From Chitinophaga japonensis (GTDB lineage Bacteria > Bacteroidota > Bacteroidia > Chitinophagales > Chitinophagaceae), in NCBI RefSeq assembly GCF_007830125.1, contig NZ_VLLG01000003.1:982247-1046246 (forward strand): DNA of 64,000 nt, in the 5' to 3' direction. A program made the position numbers and the translations under genes. Of this stretch, positions 44,663 to 54,230 are shown piece after piece; positions within the stretch are counted from its first letter, which is position 1, and each line of letters begins with the position of its first letter. Below the pieces are notes generated by a model, which had not been told where the DNA came from, searched no databases, and worked only from the letters and a program-made list of their open reading frames with translations.

Positions 44663-44929
44663 TTACCGGCATTCCGGGAGTGCCAGCAGGTTATTGGTCC
44701 AACGGGCATCTGCATCTGTTCTCAGGTACTTTCCGTTCGGGCCATCCACTACTTCTATATTGGCCCTCCTGCCATTAACGTAGGTATGGTAGGTATGGAC
44801 GTTATTCTCAATATACCAGATCACTTCGCTGCTGGTCAGCTTCCAGCCCGCGCCGCCTAAATGTGTGATCCGCTTATCGGGATCGTTGTGGTCCTGTTTG
44901 TGGATACAGGTTACTTCATAATTTGCCAT
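44663..44929 (-). CDS. DUF3892-like small protein
   Basis: An 88-residue soluble protein. The segments YEVTCIHKQDHNDPDKRITH and LGGAGWKLTSSEVIWYIENN, followed by RRANIEVVDGPNGKYLRTDA and DNLL-like NNLLALPEC, match the DUF3892 pattern as I know it. No function is established for the family. It is divergent from the GH127 gene and transcribed towards the small lipoprotein gene. Confidence 0.75.
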   Translation of the reverse strand: MANYEVTCIHKQDHNDPDKRITHLGGAGWKLTSSEVIWYIENNVHTYHTYVNGRRANIEVVDGPNGKYLRTDADARWTNNLLALPECR

Positions 44930-45269
44930 GATAAAAAAAAATTTTGGTTTTGAAATGGAGTACTATTCAGCAGTTAAAACTGCTATTCAAAACTAAGCAG
45001 CTTCTGTTTACCTGCAGGAGGGGATTTTTCCGGTTTTTATAAGCGTAGCAGGGAATAACAGGAGCGTCGGTCAGCCGGTATTACCACCAAAATTTGGTAA
45101 ATCAAAAATTAATTGTCATTTTTACAATTAAGCTGTCGCCGATGGCTGCCACCGTTATGAATAAATGCTTCAGGCCGTACCTGAAGACAGACAGGTCCAC
45201 TGCGTTATGATATGTAACTACCGGCACAGCTATGCTCCGATCATTATTCAAACCCGAAAATATACCGCT
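44930..45269. other. Divergent region DUF3892 / GH127 with several palindromes
   Basis: About 340 bp without a gene. It contains AGCAGTT/AACTGCT (44969-44984) flanked by direct CTATTCA copies, ACCAAA-A-TTTGGT (45086-45098), and TTAATTGT/ACAATTAA (45109-45116 with 45124-45131). These are candidate operators for the polysaccharide-utilisation locus. Confidence 0.5.
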
Positions 45270-47618
45270 ATGAGCTCAGGCAAATGGACAGGCTGGCTTT
45301 TAACAGTCATGATGACAACCTTCGTCAGCCATGGATACGGACAACAGCAGGCGGCGCTTTTCCCGCTCTCCGCCGTGCGGCTGCTGGAAAGTCCCTTTTT
45401 GCAGGCGCAGCAAACCGATGCGCAGTATATCCTGTCGCTGGATGAGGACCGGCTGCTGGCGCCTTTCCTGAAGGATGCGGGCATCCGGCCGCTGAAGGAG
45501 AACTATGGCAACTGGGAAAGCGACGGACTGGACGGCCATATTGCCGGCCATTACCTCACGGCGGCCGCGCAAATGTATGCGGCCACCGGTGATACCGTTT
45601 TCCGCAACCGGCTCAATTATATGCTGGATTGGCTGGAAAAATGCCAGCAGCAGAACGGCAATGGCTATGTGGGCGGTATCCCGGACGGGAAACAAGTATG
45701 GCAGCAGGTAGCGCAGGGCAGGGTGGAGGCCGTCTGGCAAAGGTGGGTGCCCTGGTACAATCTGCATAAGCTGTATGCCGGCCTGGTAGACGCTTACCAG
45801 CTTACCGGCAGTGAGCAGGCCAAAAGGATACTCATCGGTCTTTCGGACTGGTGCCTGCGTTTGACGGACAAACTGAGCGACGGGCAGATGCAGCGCATGC
45901 TGGGCAATGAACACGGCGGCATGAATGAAGTATTTGCCAACGTTTCCCGGATCACGGGTGACGAGCGATACATGACCCTGGCGAGGCGGTTTTCCCACCG
46001 GGCCATACTGGACCCTTTGCTGGAGCACCAGGATTCGCTGACCGGGCTGCATGCCAATACGCAGATACCCAAGGTGGTGGGCTTTGCGCGCATCGCGGCC
46101 CTTACCGGGGACAAGGCCTGGGCGGATGCAGCGGAGTTTTTCTGGAACACCGTCACCCTGCACCGGAGTGTTTCATTTGGCGGTAACAGCGTGCGGGAAC
46201 ACTTTAACTCCCCCGATGATTTCAGTCCCATGCTGGAATCCAGGGAAGGCCCGGAAACCTGTAACAGCTATAATATGCTGAAGCTCACCAAAGCGCTCTT
46301 CCTGGCAAACCCCGATGCAAAATATATCCACTATTATGAGCGGACCCTGTACAATCACATCCTTTCTTCCCAGCACCCGGAAGGCGGCTTCGTTTATTTT
46401 ACACCGATACGCCCGGCCCATTACAGGGTATATTCCTCCTCGCAGCAATGCTTCTGGTGCTGTGTGGGGTCCGGCATAGAGAACCACGGCAAATATGGTG
46501 AGCTGATCTATGCCCACCATGCGGATGAGTTGTATGTCAATTTATTCATCCCGTCTGTACTGCAGTGGAAGCAGCGGGCGTTGGAGCTTTCGCAGGAAAC
46601 CCGCTTCCCTTTCGAGACGTCCTCCACGCTGAAATTCTCTACCCAACGGCCGCAGCGCCTGGTGGTAAAACTGCGGCAGCCTGACTGGATTGCAGGCGCT
46701 TTCGAGGTGCAGGTCAATGGTAAACCGGTAAAGCTTCCGCCTGCCCGGAACGGGTATGTATCCATTGCCCGGACCTGGAAGAACGGGGACCGTATTACCG
46801 TGCGCCTGCCGATGCGCACCACGGCGGAGGTGCTCCCGGACAGCAGTCAATGGGTATCCTTCGTGCACGGGCCTTTGGTGCTGGCGGCCGCTGCCGGCCG
46901 CTCAGCTATGCCGGGGCTGAAGGCCGACAGCAGCAGGTGGGGGCATATTGCACACGGCAGGCTGGAGCCGTTGGAGGATGCGCCCTTGCTGGTGATGGAG
47001 GACCCCGCGCATGCGCCGATGCCGCGGGAAACAGATACCGCCGGGATGGTGTTCGGCATGGCCCACCTGGTGGAACAAGCAAAATATAAAAACCTGGAGC
47101 TGACCCCTTTCTTCCAGTTGCACGACAGGCGTTATATCCTCTATTGGCCTTATGCAGCAGCGGAGGAGGTCCCGGGCATAAAGGCTGCCATCCGGCAAAA
47201 GGAACAGGCCCGCCGGCAAAAGGAAGAGGCGACGGTGGATGTAGTATATCCCGGTGAACAGCAGCCCGAAGCGGATCACCAGTTCAAAGGAGGGCAAACC
47301 CGCGCCGGTTTTTTCAGGGAACGGCATTACCGTAGCGGTAAAGACTGGTTCAGCTATGTGTTGTCAGGCAGGGGAACGACGCCTGCAAAGCTGAGCATTA
47401 CCTGCTATGGCGCGGAAAAGGACAGGAGCTTTGATATTTATGTTAACGATAGCCGCATAGGCGCCATCACCTTAACCGGGGAGGGCGGCAATGCCTTCAA
47501 AGATCATGTGTTTGACCTGCCGGCTGGTATTTCCGGCGGGGAGCCGCTCACCATCCTGTTCAAAGCCAGGTCCTCGTCCGCCATCGGAAGAATCTTTGAA
47601 GTAAGGTTATTAAAATAA
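45270..47618 (+). CDS. Glycoside hydrolase family 127 (beta-L-arabinofuranosidase type)
   Basis: A 782-residue secreted enzyme. A signal peptide (WLLTVMMTTFVSHGYGQ) leads to the GH127 catalytic (alpha/alpha)6 barrel: GNWESDGLDGHIAGHYLTA, YNLHKLYAGLVDAYQ, GNEHGGMNEVFA. The zinc-thiolate active site is complete: Glu329 and Cys331 in GPETCNSYN, and Cys397-Cys398 in CFWCCVGSGIENHG, corresponding in pattern to the Glu/Cys/Cys/Cys set of HypBA1. GH127 enzymes cleave beta-L-arabinofuranosyl bonds, and some members act on other pectic sugars. I chose the ATG at 45270 because it directly precedes the signal peptide. It is the first gene of the locus; a GH43 follows after 12 bp. Confidence 0.93.
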   Translation: MSSGKWTGWLLTVMMTTFVSHGYGQQQAALFPLSAVRLLESPFLQAQQTDAQYILSLDEDRLLAPFLKDAGIRPLKENYGNWESDGLDGHIAGHYLTAAAQMYAATGDTVFRNRLNYMLDWLEKCQQQNGNGYVGGIPDGKQVWQQVAQGRVEAVWQRWVPWYNLHKLYAGLVDAYQLTGSEQAKRILIGLSDWCLRLTDKLSDGQMQRMLGNEHGGMNEVFANVSRITGDERYMTLARRFSHRAILDPLLEHQDSLTGLHANTQIPKVVGFARIAALTGDKAWADAAEFFWNTVTLHRSVSFGGNSVREHFNSPDDFSPMLESREGPETCNSYNMLKLTKALFLANPDAKYIHYYERTLYNHILSSQHPEGGFVYFTPIRPAHYRVYSSSQQCFWCCVGSGIENHGKYGELIYAHHADELYVNLFIPSVLQWKQRALELSQETRFPFETSSTLKFSTQRPQRLVVKLRQPDWIAGAFEVQVNGKPVKLPPARNGYVSIARTWKNGDRITVRLPMRTTAEVLPDSSQWVSFVHGPLVLAAAAGRSAMPGLKADSSRWGHIAHGRLEPLEDAPLLVMEDPAHAPMPRETDTAGMVFGMAHLVEQAKYKNLELTPFFQLHDRRYILYWPYAAAEEVPGIKAAIRQKEQARRQKEEATVDVVYPGEQQPEADHQFKGGQTRAGFFRERHYRSGKDWFSYVLSGRGTTPAKLSITCYGAEKDRSFDIYVNDSRIGAITLTGEGGNAFKDHVFDLPAGISGGEPLTILFKARSSSAIGRIFEVRLLK

Positions 47619-47630
47619 AACAGCACGATT

Positions 47631-49187
47631 ATGAAATTCCCTGCTTTCCTGGTAGCCATTTTAATGACCGGTTTAGCGGCGCAGGCGCAGCGCGCACAGA
47701 ACCCTGTCATTTACGCGGATGTTCCCGACATGTCCATGATCCGGGTAGGAGACACCTATTACATGAGCAGCACTACCATGCACATGAGCCCGGGCGTGCC
47801 CATCATGCAATCCACCGACCTGGTGAACTGGCAGACCGTGAGCTACGCCTACGATGTGCTGGATGATGTGGACGCATTGAACCTTGCCAACGGGAAAAGC
47901 ACTTATGGCAGGGGTTCATGGGCCAGCAGCCTGCGTTATCATAACGGTACTTATTACGTGACCACGTTCTCCAATACCACGGGTAAAACCTATATCTATT
48001 CCACGAAAAATATAGTGCAGGGCCCCTGGAAAGCGGTTTCGTTCAGCCCCTCCCTGCACGACCATTCCCTGTTCTTTGATGATGACGGCCGGGTATATAT
48101 GGTCTATGGCGGCGGCAGGATCATGCTGACGGAGCTGAGCAAAGATGTTTCCGGCATTAAACCGGGAACGGACAGTAAGGTGATCATTGAAAATGCCAGC
48201 GCGCCTGCCGGCAACAATATCGGTCTGCCTGCCGAAGGTTCCCAGTTGTTCAAGGTCAATGGCAAATATTATCTTTTCAATATCTGCTGGCCAAAGGGCG
48301 GTATGCGCACCGTGGTGGTGCACCGTGCGGATAAAATTACGGGGCCTTATGAAGGCCGTGTCGCCCTGCAGGACAAGGGCGTGGCGCAGGGAGGACTGAT
48401 CAGCACACCCGCGGGAAAATGGTATGCCTACCTGTTCCGGGATTTCGGTGCCGTAGGCCGTATTCCTTACTGGGTGCCGGTTACATGGGAAGATGGTTGG
48501 CCCGTGTTAGGTATTGACAACAAAGTGCCTGGTTCCCTGGATCTGCCGGCCGGCAGGGGATTGGCCCCGGGTATTGTCAGTTCCGATGAATTTGACCGTC
48601 CGCAGGGCGGCAATTCCCTGCCGCTGGCCTGGCAATGGAACCATAATCCGGATAATGACCATTGGTCGCTCACGCAGCGTCCCGGTTATCTCCGGCTAAG
48701 GACCGCCAGGGTGGACACCGCTATCCTGCAGGCACGCAACACGTTAACGCAAAGGACATTTGGTCCTGTTTGCTCAGTTGTCACGGCGATGGATATATCC
48801 CGTATGAAGGAGGGCGATTGTGCGGGCCTGCTGCTGTTGCAAAAGCAATACGGATGGGTGGGCGTGAAGGCGGACAAGGGCGCGAAGTCCATCGTAATGG
48901 TAAGCACAGATGCCGGCCGGCCGGTGGAAAGACAGCATATTCCCCTTACGCAGGATATCATTTACCTGAAGGCAGATTGCGATTTCAGGGACCGCACCGA
49001 CAAAGGTTATTTTTATTACAGCCTGGATGGAAAGTCCTGGACGCCTGTTGGCGCCACTTTGCAGATGGCGTATACCCTTCCTCACTTTATGGGTTACCGG
49101 TTCGGATTGTTCAACTACGCCACGAAAGCGCCCGGCGGCTACGTGGATGTTGATTTTTACCGCGTGAGTGACCGGATCTCAAAGTAG
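47631..49187 (+). CDS. Glycoside hydrolase family 43 with C-terminal beta-sandwich domain
   Basis: A 518-residue secreted enzyme with a signal peptide (MKFPAFLVAILMTGLAAQAQ). The five-bladed propeller shows the GH43 acid triad: base Asp33 in YADVPDMSMIRVGDTYY, Asp144 in LHDHSLFFDDDG, and acid Glu202 in LPAEGSQLF. The C-terminal 200 residues (LPLAWQWNHNPDNDHWSL ... GYVDVDFYRVSD) form the concanavalin-like domain found in beta-xylosidase-type members. Likely activity is arabinofuranosidase or xylosidase; the exact linkage cannot be read. Translation is probably coupled to GH127 transcription. Confidence 0.93.
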   Translation: MKFPAFLVAILMTGLAAQAQRAQNPVIYADVPDMSMIRVGDTYYMSSTTMHMSPGVPIMQSTDLVNWQTVSYAYDVLDDVDALNLANGKSTYGRGSWASSLRYHNGTYYVTTFSNTTGKTYIYSTKNIVQGPWKAVSFSPSLHDHSLFFDDDGRVYMVYGGGRIMLTELSKDVSGIKPGTDSKVIIENASAPAGNNIGLPAEGSQLFKVNGKYYLFNICWPKGGMRTVVVHRADKITGPYEGRVALQDKGVAQGGLISTPAGKWYAYLFRDFGAVGRIPYWVPVTWEDGWPVLGIDNKVPGSLDLPAGRGLAPGIVSSDEFDRPQGGNSLPLAWQWNHNPDNDHWSLTQRPGYLRLRTARVDTAILQARNTLTQRTFGPVCSVVTAMDISRMKEGDCAGLLLLQKQYGWVGVKADKGAKSIVMVSTDAGRPVERQHIPLTQDIIYLKADCDFRDRTDKGYFYYSLDGKSWTPVGATLQMAYTLPHFMGYRFGLFNYATKAPGGYVDVDFYRVSDRISK

Positions 49188-49273
49188 CCCTGTTGCTGTT
49201 TCAACCCCGCATTGTATCCCCCCAAAGGCTGCCTCCTGCCTGGCAGCTAGCTGCTTTTTTTAAACATTTTATA

Positions 49274-49360
49274 TTTTATGTACTACAAATAATCGAATTT
49301 GTGTACTTTTATTGCTGAAAACGGGAAATTGTATCCCTATATTCTGTTTTATATACTACA
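49274..49360 (+). repeat. Direct repeat upstream of the second susC
   Basis: TTTTATGTACTACA (49274-49287) and TTTTATATACTACA (49347-49360) match at 13 of 14 positions, 73 bp apart, in the 261-bp AT-rich gap before susC. They are candidate regulator-binding sites. A weak hairpin with a T run (GCTGCC/GGCAGC near 49228-49250) may end the GH127-GH43 transcript. Confidence 0.45.
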
Positions 49361-49448
49361 TAATAAATGGGCAACCACGATCAACCAGGCAGCAATATGT
49401 AATACCTAACAGGGACAAGGCCGTCAGGCTACTATAAATTTCACAATT

Positions 49449-52400
49449 ATGAAAAGATCACTTTTACCACGTTCATTATGGCAAAAGGGGTGGCTGGTGC
49501 TTTGTTTCGCCATGTGCCAGCCCTGGAATGCCCAGACCTATGCCGCCAGGCCGTTTACCGGCCAGCAACAGGAAAAGATCAGGGTTACCGGGCAGGTAAC
49601 CGACGAAGCGGGACAGCCTTTGCCCGGCGTCACCGTTGTTGAAAAGGGCACATTAACCGGTGCTGTAACCGATGGAGCAGGCAGCTTCTCCCTGCTGGTA
49701 GCGCCTGATGCCGTCCTCGTATTCTCCCTGATAGGGATGGAAAAGCGGGAAGTGCCCGTTAACGGGAACAGCGTCGTCAATACTACCTTGTCCGGCACTT
49801 CAGTCCGTTTAAATGAGATCGTCGCGGTAGGTTACGGCAGCCAGTCCCGTGCAACGCTTACTACTTCCATTTCCAAAGTGTCCGAGGAGGAGTTCAGGCA
49901 CGCCCCGGGCGCCAATCCCCTGTTGCAACTGCAGTCAAAAGTGCCCGGCCTCACTTTGCAGATCGGTAACGGCCAGCCGGGCGCTTCCCCGGATGTGTTT
50001 ATCCGCGGCGGCACCACCACTTCTCCCAATTCCGACGCGCCGCTGATCATCGTGGACGGCATCGTGTCCCAGGGAATGCGGTCCCTGCAGGACATGAACC
50101 CGGACGATATTGAATCGGTGGAAGTGCTGAAAGACGCTGCTTCCACGGCCATCTACGGCGCCCGGGCCGCCAACGGTATTATTATAGTGAAAACCAAATC
50201 AGGGAAGGCAGGAAAGCTTGCTGTGAATTTCCGCTACACTTTTGGTATTGAGCAGCAGGCAAAAAGACTGGACCTGCTGAACGCGCGGGAATATGTGGAG
50301 CTGACGCGCCGCAATACCGCCCTGTTCAATAAATCGAATCCCGACTTCTTCCTCACCGGCGGGCGCTATGGCATGTCTACGGGCAATCCCCGCAATTCCA
50401 ACAACACGCTGGAATTCCTGGACGTTTATACCCTGGAGTACGGGCAGGAGTATGTGAACCACCTGCTGAACAACGAAGGATGGGAGACGATGCCGGACCC
50501 CGTGACGGGCAAGGATCTCATCTTCAAGAACACCGACTACCAGGATGTTACTTTCAAAAGCGGCATCAAGCAGGAAGTGGATGTAGACATCAGCGGCGGT
50601 ACGGACAAGGCCACCTACTACTTCGGCCTGGGATACCTGGACCAGGACGGGATTGTAAGGGGAACCAAGTACAGGAACTACAGCGCATTATTCAATGGCA
50701 CCTTCCGGCTGACCGACCGTTTTTCGCTTACCAGCAAGGTGGCTTACCAGGTGCGGGAGTCCAACGCACCGAACAATTATGAATGGGTACTGAGCCGCAG
50801 TGTGCTGATGCCTCCTACCTACCGCCTTTATTACGAGAACGGCCTGCCGGCACCGGGCGAAGGGATATCTTCATTCCGCAACCGCATCCACGAGATCTAC
50901 TACAAAACGAATTACAACGACGGCAAGGTATACCGCACTACCCTGCAACTGGGTGCCGACTGGGACCTGGCGCCCGGTCTCCGCTTCTCTCCCTCGGTGT
51001 ATTACTTTACAGCCCAGGGCATTGACAACAAGTTTGAGGCTTATAACGAGACCGTGACCAACAGGCCTGCTTCCGCTTCGCATAATATGGACCGGCATTT
51101 CCAGTTCGATGGTGTGCTGACCTATAATAAACAGATCCGGAAGCACCACCTCGACGGTGTGCTGGGCACCAGCTATAACTCGGACTATTCTTACCGTCTT
51201 TCCGCCACCGGGCGTGAAGCGTTGACAGATCATATCCCCACGCTCAATGCTACCAGCGATCTCACACAACGGGCCTCCTCCGGCAAGAACTATGATGCCT
51301 TGCTCAGCTTCTTTGGCCGTGTGAGCTACGATTTCGACCGGAAGTATATTTTCTCCGCCAGCATTCGTGAAGACGGATCTTCCCGTTTTTCCGAAGACCG
51401 AAAATGGGGCTTTTTCCCCGGGGTATCCGCCGGCTGGAATGTTCACCGCGAAGATTTCTTTGAAGGACTGAGCGGCGTGATCTCCCAGTTGAAGGTACGC
51501 TCCAGTTGGGGTAAAACAGGGAACAACTCTCTCAGCATATTCGATTCAAGGGGCCAGTATGAAAGCGGGTTTGCGTACCTGGGCGAAGTGGGCATTCTCA
51601 ATACCACCCTGCCTAACACCATGCTGGTATGGGAGTCTACCACTTCCTTTGATGCCGGGATTGACATCGGCTTCTTCGATGGCCGGCTGTCCCTGCTGGT
51701 GGACTATTACAGCAAGCTTACGGATAACCGGCTGTTTGACCGCCCGCTCTGGAGCTCTACCGGCTTCCCTAATGTAAAAAGCAACTACGGGTCTATCCGC
51801 AACCGCGGCGTGGAAGTGGAATTGCATGCCGTACCGGTAAGAACGGCCCGTTTCAGTTGGGACCTGGGCATGACCTTCTCCTACAATAAAGGCATCGTGG
51901 TATCGCTGCCGGAGAACGGGGAAGACAAGAACAGGATAGGCGGCAATTTCGTGTATGACCCTGCTGCAAAGACCAACGTAAAAGTGGGCGGTTTTGCGGA
52001 AGGGGAGGAGTTTGGCGGAAGGTGGGCCTACCATTACCTCGGTGTTTACCAGACCGACGAAGAAGCCGCGAATGCCCCCCGCGACCTGAATGCCGCCAGC
52101 AGGACCAAGATAGCCGGCGATGCCAAATTCGAGGACCGCAACAATGACGGAAAGCTGGATGCTGCAGATATGATCTACATGGGCTCTATCCGTCCGGATA
52201 AAATGGGCGCCATGGTGAATACGCTTAAGTATAAGCAGCTTACCATGCGCGTTGTACTGGATTGGGCGGTAGGCCATGTGATCGATAACGGGCTGAAAAG
52301 CAACATCATGGGCAGCGCCCGTAATAACAACAATGCGCTGAGAGATGCGCTGGAAAATTCCTGGATGCAGCCCGGAGACGATGCAAAGTATCCGCGTTAC

Positions 52401-52727
52401 ACCGTTCAAAGCGATGTGGATTATAATTTCCGCAATCACCAGCGCTGGGACAACGCGATCGGCAATTCCGGCGGCGGCAGCAATAATTCCCTTTATTACG
52501 GCAAAGGTGATTTCCTGGCTTTCCGCGAGGTATCGCTCAGCTACATGCTGAGAAGCCCGTTGCTGAAAAAGGCCTATATCAACGGACTGGAGATATTCGG
52601 CGGGGTGTACAACATCGGTTATATTACCGCCTATGAAGGACTGATGCCGGAGATATACACCGGCCGGGATTATGGCGTTTATCCCCGTCCCCGCCAGTTC
52701 AATTTCGGCCTGCGCGCCGGGTTTTAA
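49449..52727 (+). CDS. SusC/RagA TonB-dependent transporter without STN domain
   Basis: A 1092-residue outer-membrane transporter. A signal peptide (about 1-33) is followed by the carboxypeptidase-D-like domain (IRVTGQVTDEAGQPLPGVTV), the TonB-box region (LNEIVAVGYGSQSRATLTTS), a plug with ESVEVLKDAASTAIYGARAA, and a barrel ending RQFNFGLRAGF. There is no STN domain, in contrast to the SusC at 38.9-42.1 kb, so control by a FecR/sigma pair is not expected. With the following SusD it forms a glycan importer. Confidence 0.96.
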   Translation: MKRSLLPRSLWQKGWLVLCFAMCQPWNAQTYAARPFTGQQQEKIRVTGQVTDEAGQPLPGVTVVEKGTLTGAVTDGAGSFSLLVAPDAVLVFSLIGMEKREVPVNGNSVVNTTLSGTSVRLNEIVAVGYGSQSRATLTTSISKVSEEEFRHAPGANPLLQLQSKVPGLTLQIGNGQPGASPDVFIRGGTTTSPNSDAPLIIVDGIVSQGMRSLQDMNPDDIESVEVLKDAASTAIYGARAANGIIIVKTKSGKAGKLAVNFRYTFGIEQQAKRLDLLNAREYVELTRRNTALFNKSNPDFFLTGGRYGMSTGNPRNSNNTLEFLDVYTLEYGQEYVNHLLNNEGWETMPDPVTGKDLIFKNTDYQDVTFKSGIKQEVDVDISGGTDKATYYFGLGYLDQDGIVRGTKYRNYSALFNGTFRLTDRFSLTSKVAYQVRESNAPNNYEWVLSRSVLMPPTYRLYYENGLPAPGEGISSFRNRIHEIYYKTNYNDGKVYRTTLQLGADWDLAPGLRFSPSVYYFTAQGIDNKFEAYNETVTNRPASASHNMDRHFQFDGVLTYNKQIRKHHLDGVLGTSYNSDYSYRLSATGREALTDHIPTLNATSDLTQRASSGKNYDALLSFFGRVSYDFDRKYIFSASIREDGSSRFSEDRKWGFFPGVSAGWNVHREDFFEGLSGVISQLKVRSSWGKTGNNSLSIFDSRGQYESGFAYLGEVGILNTTLPNTMLVWESTTSFDAGIDIGFFDGRLSLLVDYYSKLTDNRLFDRPLWSSTGFPNVKSNYGSIRNRGVEVELHAVPVRTARFSWDLGMTFSYNKGIVVSLPENGEDKNRIGGNFVYDPAAKTNVKVGGFAEGEEFGGRWAYHYLGVYQTDEEAANAPRDLNAASRTKIAGDAKFEDRNNDGKLDAADMIYMGSIRPDKMGAMVNTLKYKQLTMRVVLDWAVGHVIDNGLKSNIMGSARNNNNALRDALENSWMQPGDDAKYPRYTVQSDVDYNFRNHQRWDNAIGNSGGGSNNSLYYGKGDFLAFREVSLSYMLRSPLLKKAYINGLEIFGGVYNIGYITAYEGLMPEIYTGRDYGVYPRPRQFNFGLRAGF

Positions 52728-52754
52728 AAAATTCCACCGACAAAAAAATACCAG

Positions 52755-54203
52755 ATGAAAAAATATATCATCCAATATAGCCTGATGCTTACACTGGCTA
52801 TGAGCGCCGGTTGCAACGATCTGCTGGATACGGATATCGTTTCAGATATTGTCAACAAGGATTACTGGAAAACAGAGGACGATGCAAGGGCCTACCTGGT
52901 CGGTATTTATGCACAGCTCCGCGATGCGGTCAATACCACCTATTACTTCGAGGATCGCGGAGATGCTTTTGTAAAGGGCATGGAAGGCGGCCCGTCCAAT
53001 GCCTGGACGCAGAACCTGAACGTTTCCACGGCGCCGGGCTGGCTGAACTTCTACAAAGTGATCAACCATTGCAACCAGTTGCTGAAACATACGCCGGGGA
53101 TCCCTTTTGCGGATGAAAGCGACCGGGACCGGATACTGGCGGAAGGTTATTTTATCAGGGCCTACATGTACTACTGGCTGATCCGCGCATGGGGAGACGT
53201 GCCCCTGGAGCTGGAGCCCACGGAGAATGCGGACCATCCGCAACTGGCGCGGGCTTCCCAGCCGGAAGTGATGGCGCAGATCGAAGCGGATGTGAACAGG
53301 GCTATTGAGCTGTTCCCGGAAAACGGGTTTATCAATAAAAGCCGCGCTTCCAAACCTGCGGCATGGGCGCTGAAAGCTGATGCGCTGCTGTGGAAGCACA
53401 AGGTGCTGGGTGGTACAGACGCCGATCTGCAGGATGTTATCACCGCTGCAGATAATGCCGGCACGGGACTGAGCCTGGAAAGCACCTACTGGCATATTTA
53501 TGCAACGGACCGCAGGAACGGGAAGGAAGTGATCTTTTCCATCCATTTTCAGCGGGACGAAAAAACGGGCCAGTACGCCAGCCAGTTAAAACCGCGCGAT
53601 ATTTTTGTACAGGACGCCGTGAACAGGAACAGCATTGCATTTGCCAGGAGTGGTGCCCGCAGCCAGTATGCACCCAGTCCCAAGCTGGAGGACCTGTATC
53701 TTGTTAACAGCGCGGACGTCCGCCTGAAAGAAGCGATCATCAAGGCGGTAGCGGCTGACGGCAGCATCATCGGGGTGTTTGACAACAAGATGCGCGGCAG
53801 TAACGCTGCCGGCAACCGTTATTACGACAGCGATATCATTGTTTACCGGCTTTCTGAAATGTACCTCTTCAAAGCGGAAGCCCTGGCCGCGCTGAACCGG
53901 CCGGCAGAAGCGATCACGGAGCTGAACCGCGTGAGGAACCGTGCAAAGACGGGCGACTATACCGGCGCTGCCGACAAGCTGTCCGTGGAGCGCGAGATAC
54001 TCAATGAACGTTTCCGCGAGCTCTACCTCGAGCTGAAAAGATGGCCCGACCTGGTACGTTTCCACTATGCCGGCATCATTAATATATATGATGAAGTACC
54101 GAACCTGAACGATAAACGGAACCTCCCGCTTTTCTTTCCCATCTCCAATACCGAAATGGACCGCAATACCAAACTGGAGCAGACAGCGGGCTATACGGAA
54201 TAA
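52755..54203 (+). CDS. SusD/RagB family glycan-binding lipoprotein
   Basis: A 482-residue surface lipoprotein with lipobox LAMSAGC (Cys20). SusD features include LLDTDIVSDIVNKDYWKTED, AEGYFIRAYMYYWLIRAWGD, KPAAWALKADALLWKHKVLG, the late VYRLSEMYLFKAEALAALNR and the typical LYLELKRWPDLVRF. It lies 27 bp after susC and 27 bp before the GH33 gene, so the three should be one transcript. Confidence 0.95.
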   Translation: MKKYIIQYSLMLTLAMSAGCNDLLDTDIVSDIVNKDYWKTEDDARAYLVGIYAQLRDAVNTTYYFEDRGDAFVKGMEGGPSNAWTQNLNVSTAPGWLNFYKVINHCNQLLKHTPGIPFADESDRDRILAEGYFIRAYMYYWLIRAWGDVPLELEPTENADHPQLARASQPEVMAQIEADVNRAIELFPENGFINKSRASKPAAWALKADALLWKHKVLGGTDADLQDVITAADNAGTGLSLESTYWHIYATDRRNGKEVIFSIHFQRDEKTGQYASQLKPRDIFVQDAVNRNSIAFARSGARSQYAPSPKLEDLYLVNSADVRLKEAIIKAVAADGSIIGVFDNKMRGSNAAGNRYYDSDIIVYRLSEMYLFKAEALAALNRPAEAITELNRVRNRAKTGDYTGAADKLSVEREILNERFRELYLELKRWPDLVRFHYAGIINIYDEVPNLNDKRNLPLFFPISNTEMDRNTKLEQTAGYTE

Positions 54204-54230
54204 CTTTTAAAAAACTAAAGCTGACATATA

